From JAVKBW01 sp964352715 (GTDB lineage Bacteria; Pseudomonadota; Alphaproteobacteria; UBA8366; Aestuariispiraceae): a stretch of DNA of 64,000 nucleotides. The stretch is taken from positions 5,996 through 69,995 of the forward strand of contig CAYGSU010000011.1 of NCBI GenBank assembly GCA_964352715.1, written 5' to 3'. The position numbers and the translations under genes are program-made. The notes beneath the pieces are model-generated. The model was not told where the DNA came from. It worked only from the letters and a program-made list of their open reading frames with translations, and did not search any database. Shown here in pieces: positions 62,309 through 64,000 of this stretch. Every line of letters starts with the position of its first letter. Positions within the stretch are counted from its first letter, which is position 1.

Positions 62309-63193
62309 ATGAAAAGTACAATCGCATTTATCGGCCTCGGCACGATGGGCCGGCCCATGGCGCAGCATCTGCAGAAGGCGGGCTATTCCCTGCGTCTTTG
62401 GGCGCGCCGGCAGGAAACCTATGGAACCGACCTGGAACCGCTGATCGAGGACGGGGCGAAAGGTTGCGCATCGCCAAAGGATGCAGCCACTGGCGCCGAT
62501 ATCATCATTACAATGGTGACGAACACCCAGGACGTCGCCAATGTTCTGCTGGACGGTGAAAACCCCGCCGCCGCCGGGGCGTCGAAAGGGGCTGTCTGCA
62601 TCGACCACTCCACCATAGACCCCGCCGGTGCGCGCGCCATTGCCGCACGGCTGAAGGAAAAAGGTATCGGCTTTGTCGACGCGCCGGTTTCCGGCGGCGT
62701 CTGGGCCGCAGAGGACGGCACGCTCGCCATCATGGTCGGCGGCGAAAAGGCGGGCCTCGACATTGCCCTGCCGGTGGTCGACACCTACGCCAAAGCGATT
62801 ACCGTTATCGGCGGTGTCGGCGACGGACAGGTGGCGAAACTGTGCAACCAGATCGCCCAGGTGGTGAACATTCAGGGCGTCGCCGAAGCGATGCATTTCG
62901 CAAAAGCCAACGGCGCGGACATAGAGAAGGTTCTGAGCGCCATCAGCGGCGGCATGGGCGGCAGCCGGATGATGGATCTGATGGGACCGAAAATGGTCGC
63001 GCGGGACTTCGAACCCGGCCTGCAGGCCCGTCTGCATGCGAAAGACCTTGTCATCGCCGGTGAAACGGCCGAACGGGCCGGCATCGACCTGCCTGCCGTT
63101 CGCCTCGTCAACGCGCAACTGCAACGCCTGATGGACAACGACTGGGGCCGCAAGGACACCGCCTCGCTGTTGCGGGTGCTGGAAGAAAAATGA
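62309..63193 (+). CDS. Beta-hydroxyacid dehydrogenase (3-hydroxyisobutyrate dehydrogenase-like)
   Basis: A 294-residue NAD(P)-dependent oxidoreductase. The Rossmann motif is IAFIGLGTMGRPMAQHL, the substrate-site stretch is FVDAPVSGGVWAAEDGT, and the catalytic Lys is in GDGQVAKLCNQI. Candidate substrates are 3-hydroxyisobutyrate, tartronate semialdehyde or 2-hydroxy-3-oxopropionate. CGGAGAG precedes ATG 62309. It is divergent from dgcN with about 220 bases between the starts, and overlaps the YjbR gene by four bases. Confidence 0.88.
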   Translation: MKSTIAFIGLGTMGRPMAQHLQKAGYSLRLWARRQETYGTDLEPLIEDGAKGCASPKDAATGADIIITMVTNTQDVANVLLDGENPAAAGASKGAVCIDHSTIDPAGARAIAARLKEKGIGFVDAPVSGGVWAAEDGTLAIMVGGEKAGLDIALPVVDTYAKAITVIGGVGDGQVAKLCNQIAQVVNIQGVAEAMHFAKANGADIEKVLSAISGGMGGSRMMDLMGPKMVARDFEPGLQARLHAKDLVIAGETAERAGIDLPAVRLVNAQLQRLMDNDWGRKDTASLLRVLEEK

Positions 63194-63579
63194 ACCGCAC
63201 CGCCTTCGATGCGTTCTGCGCCACCCTGCCGGCAACTACCCATGTCGTGCAGTGGGGCGGCGCATCCGTCTGGAAGGTCGGCGGAAAGATATTCGCCGTC
63301 TGCGCCGGCTGGGGCAAAGATAGCCCGTCAGGCGACGAACCCGGGCCACCGGCAAAGGACAGGATCGCCTTCAAGTGTTCCGACCTTTCCTACGATATCC
63401 TTCGTCAGCAACCCGGCATTATCCCCTCGCCCTATCTCGCGCGGGCGAAATGGGTACAGGTGCGAACCGAAAACGCGCTGAGCGACGATGAACTGAAAGC
63501 CTATATCGAACAGGCGCATAGCCTGATCGCGAAAAAGCTGACACGGGCGGCAAGGAAACAGCTTGGTCTCGCCTCATAA
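63190..63579 (+). CDS. MmcQ/YjbR-family DNA-binding-like protein
   Basis: A 129-residue YjbR-type protein (CyaY-like fold). Pattern: FCATLPATTHVVQWGGASVW, then GKIFAVCAGW, FKCSDLSYDILRQQPGI, AKWVQV and a C-terminal helix pair (LKAYIEQAHSLIAKKL). It is translationally coupled to the dehydrogenase (ATGA overlap). Its role is unknown; single-strand binding was proposed for E. coli YjbR. Confidence 0.85.
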   Translation: MNRTAFDAFCATLPATTHVVQWGGASVWKVGGKIFAVCAGWGKDSPSGDEPGPPAKDRIAFKCSDLSYDILRQQPGIIPSPYLARAKWVQVRTENALSDDELKAYIEQAHSLIAKKLTRAARKQLGLAS

Positions 63580-63647
63580 CCGTCATCTGCGGAAAAAATA
63601 CCATGCCGGAATAGGGTGTTTCACGGATGCCGGGCAGTCGATAGATT

Positions 63648-63667
63648 ACCCCTTCTGATGAAGGGGT
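63648..63667 (+). promoter_or_regulatory. Hairpin overlapping the Shine-Dalgarno of the MFS gene
   Basis: ACCCCTTC (63648-63655) and GAAGGGGT (63660-63667) form a perfect 8-bp stem with a TGAT loop. The right arm contains AAGGGG, eight bases before ATG 63675, so folding would hide the ribosome binding site. It also lies after the YjbR stop and could act as a weak terminator. Confidence 0.5.
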
Positions 63668-63674
63668 TTCCGGA

Positions 63675-64000
63675 ATGGCCGACAGCGCATTGCAGCCCAA
63701 ACTGATCACGCCGGTTCTGTTAGCGGGGTCAGCCGTTCTGCTGGTCAGTTTCGCGATCCGCGCGACCTTCGGCCTGTTCCAGATTCCGGTCGCCGATGAA
63801 TTCGCCTGGCCGCGCGCCGAATTTTCCATGGCCATCGCCATCCAGAACCTTGCCTGGGGCTTCGGGCAGCCGATCTTCGCCGCCATCGCCGAAAAGTACG
63901 GCGACCGGTTCGCCATCGTCATGGGCGCATGCCTGTACGCCGTCGGTCTGGCGGTCAGCAGCCTGGCGGTAACGCCGGAATCCCACTTCCTGCTGCAGGT
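63675..64000 (+). CDS. MFS transporter, N-terminal part (cut by window end)
   Basis: Open frame from ATG 63675 to the window end, 108 residues with no stop. It begins MADSALQPKLITPVLLAGSA and shows TM1 (about residues 12-33), a loop with FAWPRAEFSMAIAI, TM2 (about 52-72) and the MFS loop 2-3 pattern AEKYGDRFAIVMGA (G-x3-D-R type), then TM3. It resembles the MFS carriers of monocarboxylate/oxalate-formate type. The substrate cannot be judged from the fragment. Confidence 0.8.
   Translation, partial: MADSALQPKLITPVLLAGSAVLLVSFAIRATFGLFQIPVADEFAWPRAEFSMAIAIQNLAWGFGQPIFAAIAEKYGDRFAIVMGACLYAVGLAVSSLAVTPESHFLLQ

Noticed and set aside
1..64000. CRISPR arrays, insertion sequences, prophage or integrative element
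   Set aside because: No regularly spaced repeats, transposase, integrase or phage structural genes were seen; the gene content is typical chromosomal.

Overview
The window reads as a chromosomal segment of a GC-rich alphaproteobacterium, probably a Rhodospirillales-like marine or soil lineage. The signs are a C4-type hemA, a RibBX-type riboflavin protein, a DUF2336 protein, a Rickettsia-17-kDa-type lipoprotein, the xseB-ispA-dxs-tlyA neighbourhood and the fabI-aroC / DnaJ-like / pdxH neighbourhood. The order-level guess is inference. Two runs of exactly 100 N (6836-6935 and 13548-13647) show a scaffolded draft assembly. I see no phage, insertion sequence, integron, CRISPR array or rRNA; the only RNA gene recognised is one tRNA-Val.

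Layout. 1-4.9 kb: tail of a SIS-domain sugar isomerase, a lone Rieske oxygenase alpha subunit, a cupin, a riboflavin gene with a degenerate GTP-cyclohydrolase domain, and a divergent XRE-cupin regulator. 5.0-9.0 kb: an operon of split glutamate-synthase-like genes (glxBCD, equivalent to mgsABC) followed by a type III glutamine-synthetase-like gene (glnT/gmaS). This gene set fits N-methylglutamate/gamma-glutamylmethylamide chemistry or glutamine-glutamate cycling. 9.1-14.5 kb: an iron-dependent alcohol dehydrogenase, an orphan Tat-exported peptide-type binding protein, and two overlapping NAD-dependent sugar epimerases. 14.6-18.5 kb: a three-subunit molybdenum hydroxylase operon (FAD, 2Fe-2S, Mo subunits) followed by a MoaD/ThiS-like carrier protein. 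18.7-26.3 kb: ChaN-like protein, methyltransferase, DUF2336 protein and an RND efflux pump with its adaptor.

26.4-46.2 kb is mostly conserved housekeeping: an HDAC-like deacetylase divergent from xseB-ispA-dxs, then DUF454, cupin, MATE pump, tlyA and sppA; an uncharacterised amidoligase/glutamine-amidotransferase pair; a TPR protein with aroC and fabI; a YihY membrane protein; a DnaJ-like protein; a lipoprotein; then pdxH, a cation-diffusion facilitator and an SDR. 46.2-54.3 kb: a PadR-like protein, a complete spermidine/putrescine-type ABC importer, 5-aminolevulinate synthase and an omega-aminotransferase. Together these suggest import and transamination of an amine or amino acid. 54.4-64 kb: a GNAT, a CtpA-type protease, a small membrane protein, tRNA-Val with a clear terminator, a lytic transglycosylase, a three-PAS histidine kinase, the dgcN-dgcA D-glutamate catabolic pair, a beta-hydroxyacid dehydrogenase, a YjbR-type protein and the start of an MFS transporter.

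A recurring theme is nitrogen and amino-acid metabolism: the Glx/GlnT operon, the Pot-type importer with a transaminase, the D-glutamate pair, and the amidoligase with its GATase. The least understood candidates are the amidoligase-GATase pair and the Mo-hydroxylase operon with its own small carrier protein.
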